Shown: positions 10,210-18,621 of the stretch, in pieces | How positions within the stretch are numbered: the first letter of the stretch is position 1 | Layout of the letters: every line of letters starts with the position of its first letter | Source of the DNA: Streptomyces atroolivaceus | Lineage (GTDB): Bacteria > Actinomycetota > Actinomycetes > Streptomycetales > Streptomycetaceae | Reading direction: 5' to 3' | Assembly: GCF_000717025.1 (NCBI RefSeq) | Contig: NZ_JNXG01000002.1 | Location: 806,001 to 870,000, forward strand | Length of the DNA: 64,000 nt | Position numbers and translations under genes: made by a program | The notes under the pieces: model-generated | What the model was told of the DNA's origin: nothing | The model's input: the letters and a program-made list of their open reading frames with translations, nothing else | The model's database searches: none

Positions 10210-11344
10210 GCTCGACAAGGAGTCCGTGGACGCCACCCCGAACGTCACCGAAGTGGCGACGGTCAACGCGGCCACCGATACGGAGGCAGTGGCCGCCCTG
10301 GACGCGCCGGTCGCGCAGGGCGAGCCGATCCTCCAGGTCCGCAACCTGGTCAAGCACTTCCCGCTGACCCAGGGCATCCTGTTCAAGAAGCAGGTCGGCG
10401 CGGTCAAGGCCGTGGACGGGATCTCGTTCGACCTCTACCAGGGCGAGACCCTCGGCATCGTGGGCGAGTCCGGCTGTGGCAAGTCCACGGTCGCCAAGCT
10501 CCTGATGACGCTGGAGCGGGCCACCGCCGGTGAGGTCTTCTACAAGGGCCAGGACATCACCAAGCTGTCCGGCCGCGCGCTGAAGGCCGTGCGCCGCAAC
10601 ATCCAGATGGTGTTCCAGGACCCGTACACGTCGCTGAACCCGCGTATGACGGTCGGCGACATCATCGGGGAGACCTTCGAGATCCACCCCGAGGCCGCCC
10701 CGAAGGGCGAGCGGCGCCGCAAGGTGCAGGACCTCCTCGACGTCGTCGGTCTGAACCCGGAGTACATCAACCGGTATCCGCACCAGTTCTCCGGCGGTCA
10801 GCGCCAGCGCATCGGGATCGCCCGCGGCCTCGCGCTCAACCCGGAGATCATCATCTGCGACGAGCCGGTCTCCGCGCTCGACGTGTCGGTGCAGGCGCAG
10901 GTCATCAACCTGATGGAGAAGCTGCAGGACGAGTTCAACCTCTCCTACCTCTTCATCGCGCACGACCTGTCGATCGTCCGGCACATCTCGGACCGGGTCG
11001 GTGTCATGTACCTCGGCAAGATGGCCGAGATCGGTACGGACACGCAGATCTACGACCACCCGACGCACCCCTACACCCAGGCGCTGCTGTCGGCGGTCCC
11101 CGTTCCGGACCCCGACGCCCGTGAGGGCCGCGAGCGGATCATCCTCTCCGGTGACGTCCCGTCGCCGGCGAACCCGCCGTCCGGCTGCCGCTTCCGTACC
11201 CGGTGCTGGAAGGCGCAGGACAAGTGCGCCACCGAGGTGCCGCTGCTGGCGATCCCCGAGCGCTTCAAGGCCTCGGACACGCCGGCGGCGCACGAGTCGG
11301 CATGCCACTTCGCCGAGGAGAAGGACGTCGTGCACGCGGCGTAG
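10202..11344 (+). CDS. Oligopeptide ABC transporter ATPase, DppF/OppF type
   Basis: A 380-residue cytoplasmic ATPase that completes the first importer. About 40 acidic and Ala-rich residues precede the domain. Walker A is GESGCGKST near residues 86-94, the signature is FSGGQRQR, and Walker B is [12 protein letters not shown]. The C-terminal extension keeps the CRFRTRC motif. The ATG lies inside the end of the DppD gene, so the pair is coupled. The gene is the last of the operon and is followed by a perfect 15-bp terminator. Part of it is almost base-for-base identical to the second copy at 16110-17345. Confidence 0.94.
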   Translation: MAELDKESVDATPNVTEVATVNAATDTEAVAALDAPVAQGEPILQVRNLVKHFPLTQGILFKKQVGAVKAVDGISFDLYQGETLGIVGESGCGKSTVAKLLMTLERATAGEVFYKGQDITKLSGRALKAVRRNIQMVFQDPYTSLNPRMTVGDIIGETFEIHPEAAPKGERRRKVQDLLDVVGLNPEYINRYPHQFSGGQRQRIGIARGLALNPEIIICDEPVSALDVSVQAQVINLMEKLQDEFNLSYLFIAHDLSIVRHISDRVGVMYLGKMAEIGTDTQIYDHPTHPYTQALLSAVPVPDPDAREGRERIILSGDVPSPANPPSGCRFRTRCWKAQDKCATEVPLLAIPERFKASDTPAAHESACHFAEEKDVVHAA

Positions 11345-11363
11345 CACTCGGATACGACCGACC

Positions 11364-11396
11364 AGGACGCCCGGCCCCCGAGGGGCCGGGCGTCCT
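11364..11396 (+). terminator. Terminator ending the first importer operon
   Basis: A perfect 15-bp inverted repeat, AGGACGCCCGGCCCC with its complement, closes the 3-base loop CGA, 19 bases after the stop codon of the DppF-type gene. Confidence 0.85.
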
Positions 11397-11445
11397 GTCG
11401 TTCCGGCAGCCACGTACGGCGGACAAGGACATGCGACGGAGTGTC

Positions 11446-11463
11446 ATATGGGGTGATATGGGG
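11446..11463 (+). repeat. Direct repeat ATATGGGG, period 10, upstream of the second importer
   Basis: Two copies of ATATGGGG (11446-11453 and 11456-11463) lie on the same helical face in the 104 bases between the terminator and the second lipoprotein gene. The first copy overlaps a TCATAT element (11444-11449) that could serve as -10 box. The spacing of one helix turn suggests a regulator site or UP-like element, but no known regulator is recognised. Confidence 0.35.
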
Positions 11464-11499
11464 CATTGAGCCACTCAAGGGAACCCTAGGAGGCACTCC

Positions 11500-13128
11500 A
11501 TGCGCGGAGCCACACAGGCCAGGTGGGCCGCATGCGCCGTCGCTGTCGTGCTGACGGCCACGGCCTGCGGCGGCGGCGACGACGGCGGCGGCAGTGGCGC
11601 CGACGGGATCGTGAGCTCGTCCTGGGGTGACCCGCAGAATCCCCTGGAGCCGGCGAACACCAACGAGGTGCAGGGCGGCAAGGTCCTCGACATGCTCTTC
11701 CGCGGGCTCGTGCGGTACGACCCGAAGACCGGCGAGGCCCAGAACGAGATCGCCGAGAAGATCGACACGACGGACTCGCAGAACTTCACCGTCACGATCA
11801 AGGACAACTGGACCTTCAGCAACGGCGAGAAGATCACCGCGAAGTCGTTCGTGGACGCCTGGAACTACGGCGCCGCGCTGAAGAACAACCAGAAGAACGC
11901 CTACTTCTTCCAGTACATCGACGGCTACGACAAGGTGCACCCGGAGTCCGGCAAGGCGTCCGCCGACACCCTGTCCGGTCTCAAGGTGGTCAACGGCACT
12001 ACCTTCACGGTCAAGCTGTCCCAGAAGTTCTCGCTCTGGCCCGACACCCTCGGCTACGCGGCCTTCGTGCCGCTGCCCCAGGCCTTCTACACCGATCACG
12101 ACGCCTGGCTCTCCAAGCCGGTCGGCAACGGCCCCTACACCGTCGACCAGTACGCCAAGGGCTCGTCCATGAACCTGCGCCGGTGGGACGGCTACCCCGG
12201 TGCGGACAAGGCGCAGAACGGCGGCATCGACCTCAAGGTCTACACCGACAACAACACCGCCTACACCGACCTGACGGCGGGCAACCTCGACCTGGTCGAC
12301 GACGTGCCCGCCTCGCAGCTCAAGAACGTCGAGGCGGACCTGGGTGACCGGTACATCAACACGCCCGCCGGCATCATCCAGACGCTCGCCTTCCCGTTCT
12401 ACGAGAAGGCCTGGAACACCCCGGGCGCGATCAAGGTCCGTCAGGGCCTGTCCATGGCGATCAACCGTGAGCAGATCACCAACCAGATCTTCCAGAAGAC
12501 CCGCACTCCGGCCTCCGACTGGACCTCACCGGTCCTCGGCGAGGAGGGAGGCTTCAAGGAAGGCCTCTGCGGCCCCGCCTGCGAGTACGACAAGGCGGAG
12601 GCCAAGAAGCTGATCCAGGAGGGCGGCGGCATCCCCGGCGGCCAGCTCAAGATCTCGTACAACGCCGACACCGGCTCCCACAAGGAGTGGGTCGACGCGG
12701 TCTGCAACAGCATCAACAACGCCCTGGGCAACAACAAGGCGTGTGTCGGCGGGCCCGTCGGCACCTTCGCCGACTTCCGCAGCCAGGTCTCGACCCAGAA
12801 GCTGACCGGAGCCTGGCGTGCGGGCTGGCAGATGGACTACCCGCTGATCCAGAACTTCCTCCAGCCGCTCTACTACACCAACGCCCCGTCCAACGACGGC
12901 AAGTGGAGCAACCAGGAGTTCGACGACCTGGTCGACAAGGCCAACGCGGAGAGCGACAAGGCCAAGGCCGTCACGACCTTCCAGGACGCGGAGAAGGTCC
13001 TCGCCGAGCAGATGCCCGTCATCCCGCTCTGGTACCAGAACGGCAGCGCGGGCTACTCGGACAGGGTCGAGAACGTCTCGCTGAACCCCTTCAGCGTCCC
13101 GGTGTACGACCAGATCAAGGTCAAGTGA
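11500..13128 (+). CDS. Oligopeptide ABC transporter substrate-binding lipoprotein, second importer
   Basis: A 542-residue secreted lipoprotein. The ATG follows CTAGGAGGC. The signal peptide ends in the lipobox ATAC and a Gly/Asp linker follows. The family 5 binding domain begins with SSSWGDPQNPLEPANTNEVQ and includes the motifs GNGPYTVDQY and PVIPLWYQNG. It closely parallels the lipoprotein at 5533 in layout but has diverged, so the two importers probably prefer different peptides. From memory its sequence resembles BldK-locus binding proteins of Streptomyces, which take up a peptide signal for aerial mycelium. It is transcribed with the following four genes through an intervening hairpin. 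Confidence 0.92.
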   Translation: MRGATQARWAACAVAVVLTATACGGGDDGGGSGADGIVSSSWGDPQNPLEPANTNEVQGGKVLDMLFRGLVRYDPKTGEAQNEIAEKIDTTDSQNFTVTIKDNWTFSNGEKITAKSFVDAWNYGAALKNNQKNAYFFQYIDGYDKVHPESGKASADTLSGLKVVNGTTFTVKLSQKFSLWPDTLGYAAFVPLPQAFYTDHDAWLSKPVGNGPYTVDQYAKGSSMNLRRWDGYPGADKAQNGGIDLKVYTDNNTAYTDLTAGNLDLVDDVPASQLKNVEADLGDRYINTPAGIIQTLAFPFYEKAWNTPGAIKVRQGLSMAINREQITNQIFQKTRTPASDWTSPVLGEEGGFKEGLCGPACEYDKAEAKKLIQEGGGIPGGQLKISYNADTGSHKEWVDAVCNSINNALGNNKACVGGPVGTFADFRSQVSTQKLTGAWRAGWQMDYPLIQNFLQPLYYTNAPSNDGKWSNQEFDDLVDKANAESDKAKAVTTFQDAEKVLAEQMPVIPLWYQNGSAGYSDRVENVSLNPFSVPVYDQIKVK

Positions 13129-13135
13129 CCCCCTG

Positions 13136-13178
13136 AAGCCGGGGGCCGGTGCGGCGTACCGCACCGGCCACCCGGCTT
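13136..13178 (+). terminator. Intra-operon hairpin after the second lipoprotein gene
   Basis: A 19-bp stem with one bulged A: AAGCCGGG plus GGCCGGTGCGG, loop CGTA, then the complements. It begins 8 bases after the binding-protein stop and lies before the permease start at 13221. It is positioned like the hairpin at 7214-7245 in the first operon, which supports a function in setting the ratio of binding protein to permease. Confidence 0.68.
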
Positions 13179-13220
13179 TCCGGTCCCTCCGCCCGTTCAC
13201 CCCGACCCCCGGAGCCCCTC

Positions 13221-14144
13221 ATGGGACGTTATGTGATCCGGCGGCTGCTGCAGATGATCCCCGTGTTCTTCGGCACCACGCTGTTGATCTTCCTCATGGT
13301 GAACGTGATGGGCGATCCCATCGCGGGCCTCTGCGGCGACCGCCAGTGCGACCCCGCGACCGCCGCCCGGCTGCGCACCGAGTTCGGCCTCGACAAGCCG
13401 GTCTGGCAGCAGTACCTGACCTACATGGGCAACATCTTCACCGGTGACTTCGGCACGGCCTTCAACGGGCAGAAGGTCACCGAGCTGATGGCCACCGCCT
13501 TCCCCATCACCATCCGGCTCACCATCGTCGCGATCGTGTTCGAGATCGTCATCGGGATCAGCCTCGGTGTCGTCACCGGACTGCGGCGCGGACGGCCCGT
13601 CGACACCGTGGTGCTGATCCTGACCCTGGTCGTCATCGCCGTACCGACGTTCGTCACCGGCCTCCTGCTCCAGCTCCTCCTGGGTGTGGAGTGGGGCGTC
13701 ATCAAGCCGTCCGTCTCCTCCGAGGCGCCGGTCGACGAGCTCATCGTCCCCGGGCTCGTCCTGGCCTCCGTCTCCCTGGCCTACGTCACCCGGCTCACCC
13801 GGACCTCGATCGCCGAGAACGCCCGCGCCGACTACGTGCGTACCGCCGTGGCCAAGGGCCTCCCCAGGCGCCGGGTGGTCGTGCGGCACCTGCTGCGGAA
13901 CTCCCTCATCCCGGTCATCACCTTCATCGGCACGGACGTGGGGGCGCTGATGGGAGGGGCGATCGTCACCGAGCGCATCTTCAACATCCACGGAGTCGGC
14001 TACCAGCTCTACCAGGGCATCCTCCGCCAGAACTCGCAGACCGTCGTCGGCTTCGTCACCGTCCTGGTCCTCGTCTTCCTGGCGGCGAACCTGATCGTCG
14101 ACCTCCTGTACGCCGTACTCGACCCGAGGATCCGCTATGCCTGA
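13221..14144 (+). CDS. Oligopeptide ABC transporter permease, DppB/OppB type, second importer
   Basis: A 307-residue inner-membrane protein. The ATG at 13221 was chosen because GGAG stands 6 bases before it and the protein then starts MGRYVIRRLLQMIP, aligning with the first permease copy; the in-frame codons further upstream fall in the hairpin. It has six predicted spans and the EAA loop RTAVAKGLPRRRVVVRHL, and ends in LDPRIRYA. Compared with the first copy it has an extra CGDRQCD segment with two Cys in the first outer loop, possibly a disulfide. It overlaps the next gene by 8 bases. Confidence 0.92.
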   Translation: MGRYVIRRLLQMIPVFFGTTLLIFLMVNVMGDPIAGLCGDRQCDPATAARLRTEFGLDKPVWQQYLTYMGNIFTGDFGTAFNGQKVTELMATAFPITIRLTIVAIVFEIVIGISLGVVTGLRRGRPVDTVVLILTLVVIAVPTFVTGLLLQLLLGVEWGVIKPSVSSEAPVDELIVPGLVLASVSLAYVTRLTRTSIAENARADYVRTAVAKGLPRRRVVVRHLLRNSLIPVITFIGTDVGALMGGAIVTERIFNIHGVGYQLYQGILRQNSQTVVGFVTVLVLVFLAANLIVDLLYAVLDPRIRYA

Positions 14145-15129
14145 GCAGAAGCCGTGGGACGGGACGACGGGCAGCGGAGCGATCTCGGGGGCCGGCGCGG
14201 GCGGGGCGATGGACCTCGCGATGGACGAGGGCACCACGCTGGAGAAGACACCGGGCGGCCCCGAGGGCACCGGGCCCGCGGGCAAGCCGCGCAGCCTGTG
14301 GTCGGACGCCTGGCGCGACCTGCGCCGGAACCCGGTCTTCATCATCTCCGGACTGATCATCCTGTTCCTGGTGATCATCTCGATCTGGCCGTCACTGATC
14401 GCCACCCAGGACCCGCTCGACTGCGACCTGGCCAGGGCACAGGAGGGCTCCCGGCCCGGACATCCCTTCGGCTTCGACGGGCAGGGCTGCGACGTCTACA
14501 CCCGCACCGTCTACGGCGCCCGGACCTCGGTCACCGTCGGCGTCCTGTCCACCCTCGGGGTCTCGCTGCTCGGTGGCGTGCTGGGCGGCCTCGCCGGCTT
14601 CTTCGGCGGGGTGTGGGACGCCGTGCTCTCCCGCATCACCGACGTCTTCTTCGGCATCCCCGTGGTCCTCGGCGGACTGGTCTTCCTCTCCGTGGTCACC
14701 AGCTCCACCGTCTGGCCCGTGATCGGCTTCATCGTGCTGCTCGGCTGGCCCCAGATCGCCCGTATCGCACGCGGCTCCGTCATCACCGCCAAGCAGAACG
14801 ACTACGTCCAGGCGGCCAGGGCGCTGGGTGCCTCGAACTCGCGGATGATGCTGCGCCACATCGCGCCCAACGCCATCGCTCCCGTCATCGTCGTCGCGAC
14901 CATCGCCCTGGGGACGTACATCTCGCTGGAGGCGACCCTCTCGTACCTCGGCGTCGGCCTGAAACCGCCGGCCGTCTCCTGGGGCATCGACATCTCGGCC
15001 GCCTCCCAGTACGTCCGCAACGCGCCGCACATGCTGCTCTGGCCCGCCGGGGCGCTGGCCGTCACCGTGCTCGCCTTCATCATGCTCGGCGACGCGGTGC
15101 GCGACGCCCTCGACCCCAAGCTGCGCTGA
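14137..15129 (+). CDS. Oligopeptide ABC transporter permease, DppC/OppC type, second importer
   Basis: A 330-residue inner-membrane protein. The cytoplasmic head (about 50 residues, Gly/Ala/Glu-rich) is longer than in the first copy; SLWSDAWRDLRRNPVF then leads into the first span. The outer loop contains two Cys in segments LDCDLARAQ and FDGQGCDVY, absent from the paralogue. The EAA loop is around QAARALGASNSRMMLRHI. It ends in LDPKLR. It overlaps the upstream permease by 8 bases and is followed 13 bases later by the ATPase gene. Confidence 0.92.
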   Translation: MPEQKPWDGTTGSGAISGAGAGGAMDLAMDEGTTLEKTPGGPEGTGPAGKPRSLWSDAWRDLRRNPVFIISGLIILFLVIISIWPSLIATQDPLDCDLARAQEGSRPGHPFGFDGQGCDVYTRTVYGARTSVTVGVLSTLGVSLLGGVLGGLAGFFGGVWDAVLSRITDVFFGIPVVLGGLVFLSVVTSSTVWPVIGFIVLLGWPQIARIARGSVITAKQNDYVQAARALGASNSRMMLRHIAPNAIAPVIVVATIALGTYISLEATLSYLGVGLKPPAVSWGIDISAASQYVRNAPHMLLWPAGALAVTVLAFIMLGDAVRDALDPKLR

Positions 15130-15142
15130 GGAGTCCGCTGCC

Positions 15143-16120
15143 ATGTTGCTCGAAGTGCGCGATCTGCACGTGGAGTTCCACACCCGGGACGGCGTGGCCA
15201 AGGCCGTCAACGGGGTCAACTACTCGGTGGCCGAGGGCGAGACCCTCGCCGTCCTCGGCGAGTCCGGCTCGGGCAAGTCCGTCACCGCCCAGGCGGTCAT
15301 GGGCATCCTCGACACCCCGCCCGGGAGGATCAGCGGGGGAGAGATCCTCTTCCAGGGCCACGACCTGCTGAAGCTCAAACCCGAGCAACGGCGCAGGATC
15401 CGTGGCCAGGAGATGGCCATGATCTTCCAGGACGCACTGTCCTCGCTGAACCCGGTACTCAGCGTGGGGGAGCAGCTCGGCGAGATGTTCGTCGTGCACC
15501 GCGGTATGTCCCGCGGCGACGCCAAGGCCAAGGCCATCGAGCTGATGGACCGGGTGCGCATCCCGGCAGCGCGCGAGCGGGTGGGCAACTTCCCGCACCA
15601 GTTCTCCGGCGGCATGCGCCAGCGCATCATGATCGCCATGGCGCTGGCGCTGGAGCCCGACCTCATCATCGCCGACGAGCCCACCACCGCCCTCGACGTG
15701 ACCGTCCAGGCGCAGGTGATGGAGCTGCTCGCGGAACTGCAGCGCGAGCTCAACATGGGGCTCATCCTCATCACGCACGACCTCGGCGTGGTCGCGGACG
15801 TCGCCGACAGGATCGCGGTGATGTACGCGGGCCGGATCGTCGAGACCGCTCCGGTCCACGAGATCTACGAGGCGCCCGCGCACCCGTACACCAAGGGGCT
15901 GCTGAGGTCGATCCCGCGCCTGGACCAGAAGGGCCAGGAGCTCTACGCGATCAAGGGCCTGCCGCCCAACCTGCTGCACATCCCGCCCGGCTGCGCCTTC
16001 CACCCGCGCTGCCCCATGGCCCAGGCCGTGTGCCGTACGGACGTGCCGCCGCTCCACACCGTGGACGAGGAACGCCGGAGCGCCTGCCACTTCTGGAAGG
16101 AGACGCTCGATGCGCGCTGA
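15143..16120 (+). CDS. Oligopeptide ABC transporter ATPase, DppD/OppD type, second importer
   Basis: A 325-residue cytoplasmic ATPase starting directly with the domain ([17 protein letters not shown]), so it lacks the 22-residue head of the first copy. Walker A is GESGSGKS near residues 37-44, signature FSGGMRQR, Walker [13 protein letters not shown], and the C-terminal CAFHPRC motif is kept. GAGGAG at 15128-15133 lies upstream. It overlaps the DppF-type gene by 11 bases. A block of about 70 bases around 15908-15980 is identical to 9978-10050 of the first copy, including synonymous sites. Confidence 0.93.
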   Translation: MLLEVRDLHVEFHTRDGVAKAVNGVNYSVAEGETLAVLGESGSGKSVTAQAVMGILDTPPGRISGGEILFQGHDLLKLKPEQRRRIRGQEMAMIFQDALSSLNPVLSVGEQLGEMFVVHRGMSRGDAKAKAIELMDRVRIPAARERVGNFPHQFSGGMRQRIMIAMALALEPDLIIADEPTTALDVTVQAQVMELLAELQRELNMGLILITHDLGVVADVADRIAVMYAGRIVETAPVHEIYEAPAHPYTKGLLRSIPRLDQKGQELYAIKGLPPNLLHIPPGCAFHPRCPMAQAVCRTDVPPLHTVDEERRSACHFWKETLDAR

Positions 16121-17345
16121 GGGCGCGGGACCTGAGGACACCGGGGGCGCAGGCTCCACCCTGCTCCCGGAGGCAGGGGAGGCGGGCCGAACGGCGCCGC
16201 ACGCCGGGGGTGAGCCGATCCTGGAGGTGCGCGGCCTGGTCAAGCACTACCCGCTGACGCGGGGCATCCTCTTCAAGAAGCAGATCGGCGCCGTCAAGGC
16301 CGTCGACGGCGTCGACTTCGACCTGGCGGCGGGGGAGACGCTCGGCATCGTGGGGGAGTCCGGCTGCGGCAAGTCGACCGTCGCCAGGATGCTGGTGCAC
16401 CTGGAGCCGCCGACCGGCGGCGTGATCCGCTACAAGGGCGAGGACGTCACCAAGCTGTCCGGCCGTGCGCTGAAGGCCGTGCGCCGCAACATCCAGATGG
16501 TGTTCCAGGACCCGTACACGTCGCTGAACCCGCGTATGACGGTCGGCGACATCATCGGGGAGCCCTATGAGATCCACCCCGAGGTGGCGCCCAAGGGGAG
16601 CCGCCGGCAGAAGGTGCAGGACCTGCTCGACGTCGTCGGTCTGAACCCGGAGTACATCAACCGCTACCCGCACCAGTTCTCCGGCGGTCAGCGCCAGCGC
16701 ATCGGGATCGCCCGCGGCCTCGCGCTGAACCCCGAGATCATCGTCGCCGACGAGCCGGTCTCCGCGCTCGACGTGTCGGTCCAGGCGCAGGTCGTCAACC
16801 TGCTGGACCGGCTCCAGACCGAGTTCGACCTGAGCTTCCTCTTCATCGCGCACGACCTGTCGATCGTCCGGCACATCTCCGACCGGGTCGGCGTCATGTA
16901 CCTGGGACGCATCGTCGAGATCGGCACGGACGAGGAGATCTACGACCACCCCACGCACCCGTACACGCAGGCTCTGCTCTCGGCCGTCCCGGTGCCCGAC
17001 CCGACGGCCCGTGAGCACCGCGAGCGGATCATCCTGCACGGAGACGTCCCTTCCCCGGCGAACATCCCGTCCGGCTGCCGCTTCCGCACCCGCTGCTGGA
17101 AGGCGCAGGAGAGGTGCGAGCTGGAGGTGCCGCTGCTGGCGGTGCCGGCGGTCTTCCGGGAGGCGGACACCCCCGCCCGGCACGACTCGGCGTGCCACTT
17201 CGCCGAGGAGAAGCAGGTGGTGCCACAGGAAGACCTGCGGGAACAGCCCGGCGCCAGGCGGCCACCGGCGCTGCGCGAGGAGGACGGAGGCCCGGGTGGC
17301 CCGGAGCCGGGAGCGACCGGGGGCCCGGGTGACAAACAGGGATGA
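16110..17345 (+). CDS. Oligopeptide ABC transporter ATPase, DppF/OppF type, second importer
   Basis: A 411-residue cytoplasmic ATPase. A Gly/Ala-rich head of about 35 residues precedes the domain; Walker A is GESGCGKST near residues 82-90, the signature is FSGGQRQR and Walker [13 protein letters not shown]. The C-terminal CRFRTRC motif is present. Unlike the first copy it carries an extra tail of about 40 Pro/Gly/Arg-rich residues after the usual family end, probably disordered. It ends the second importer operon; a terminator lies 100 bases downstream. Confidence 0.93.
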   Translation: MRAEGAGPEDTGGAGSTLLPEAGEAGRTAPHAGGEPILEVRGLVKHYPLTRGILFKKQIGAVKAVDGVDFDLAAGETLGIVGESGCGKSTVARMLVHLEPPTGGVIRYKGEDVTKLSGRALKAVRRNIQMVFQDPYTSLNPRMTVGDIIGEPYEIHPEVAPKGSRRQKVQDLLDVVGLNPEYINRYPHQFSGGQRQRIGIARGLALNPEIIVADEPVSALDVSVQAQVVNLLDRLQTEFDLSFLFIAHDLSIVRHISDRVGVMYLGRIVEIGTDEEIYDHPTHPYTQALLSAVPVPDPTAREHRERIILHGDVPSPANIPSGCRFRTRCWKAQERCELEVPLLAVPAVFREADTPARHDSACHFAEEKQVVPQEDLREQPGARRPPALREEDGGPGGPEPGATGGPGDKQG

Positions 17346-17444
17346 ACAGGCCTCATGTTCGTTAACACGGAGGCAACTTGACCGTTGTCACACCGATATA
17401 CGGACGTCCCACCATGGAGAACGTACGGCCGTGCGGGTGCCGTG

Positions 17445-17482
17445 AACCGGCCGGGGCGTTCATCACGTCGCCCCGGCCGGTT
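17445..17482 (+). terminator. Terminator ending the second importer operon
   Basis: A perfect 14-bp inverted repeat, AACCGGCCGGGGCG with its complement, closes a 10-base loop. Because it lies inside the longest open frame of the next gene, it argues that translation of that gene begins after it, at GTG 17549. Confidence 0.8.
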
Positions 17483-17548
17483 ACCCGTCCCCGCCCACCC
17501 CCACAGGTCCCCTTGTCCATCGGCGCACCGCGGTGGAGTATCGCTGGG

Positions 17549-18615
17549 GTGATACTCACACGGGGAGCCAGGATCACCGGAGCGGTGCTGTGCGCCGTAC
17601 TCGCGGCCCTGGCCGCGGGCTGGATCGTGCGGGATCTCCGGGCCGCCGGTGACGCGCCGGCCCTGCTGCGCTACTGGGCCGGTTACACCGGCGGGTGGCC
17701 GAGGGAGCTGCCCGCCACCGTGCAGGCCGATCCGGTGCTGCTCGTCGTGTACGTCCTCGCCCTGTCCGCCGCGCTGCGCTCCTCGGTCGCCGCGTCCACG
17801 CTGGTCGTCACCGGGCTGGTCACGCTCGCCCTGCGGCTGCCGGGCGTCTGGACCATCGGCTCGTCCTGGATGGACGGCAGGTTCGGTGACGAACTGCGCA
17901 CCCGGGCCCTGATCGGCACCTTCGTCGCCCTGGCCGCCGGCCTCGCACTCGTCGTCGTCGGAGCCGCGGGCCGCAGACGGCCCGAGGACTCCCACGAACC
18001 GCTGCCGACCAGGCCCGGCAGCGGGGCCGGGGTCGCGGCCTTCCTGGTGCTCGGCGCCTCGGGAGCCGTCATGGCCGGGTGGGAGATCCGCCAGTTCTTC
18101 CGGCTCCCCGGCCTGCTCCACCCCGACTGGTTCCTCGGCGGGGAGGCCATCACGACCGGACTGACGGCCGCCCCGCCGGGCTGGAGCAGCGCGGTACTGG
18201 CGGGGCTCTGCATGGTGGTGGCGTGGACCGCGCTCTTCCGCGCCGTTCACGCCCGCCCGCTCGGCATGATCGTCGCCGGCTTCCTGCTGGTCTCCGGCGG
18301 ATGCGGGATCGCCGGAACGTCGACAACGGATGGCTGGAACAGTTCGGGGAGGCGCCGGCCGAGCAGCAGCTCATCATGCTCACCTCGTTCCTCTTCGCCT
18401 TCGCCGGGGTGACGGCTCTCGTCGTCCTGGCGCGCGGGGGTTTCGAGAGCACCGACCGGCAGAACGAGGGCTACGGCCCTCCGTGGGAGGGGGCGCCGGG
18501 CCACGGCTACCCGCAGGGCGGGGCGCCCGGCTACGGCTACCCGCAGCCCGGCCACGGCTACCCGCGGGGCGGCGGCAACCCACCGCCGCCCGCGTCCCCG
18601 CCCCCCGGCTGGTGA
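17549..18615 (+). pseudogene. Membrane protein gene of unknown function split by a frameshift
   Basis: The first part (GTG 17549 to about 18317) encodes roughly 256 residues with about six hydrophobic spans, starting MILTRGARITGAVLCAVLAA. In that frame the sequence after about 18315 turns into low-quality Ser-rich codons and stops at 18412. The +1 neighbouring frame takes over at once with high third-position GC: NVDNGWLEQFGEAPAEQQ, another hydrophobic span, and a Gly/Pro/Tyr-rich tail of GHGYPQGG-type repeats ending at 18615. Restoring one base near GGAACGTCGAC (18314-18323) would give a single protein of about 355 residues. This is either a real inactivating deletion, a recent one, or a sequencing error. 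The family was not recognised. It converges with the S9 peptidase gene. Confidence 0.7.
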
Positions 18616-18621
18616 CAGTCC

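Noticed and set aside
17378..17548. Earlier in-frame TTG (17378) for the frameshifted membrane-protein gene.
   Set aside because: The extra region includes a perfect 14-bp terminator and is not Streptomyces-like coding sequence; GTG 17549 is better.
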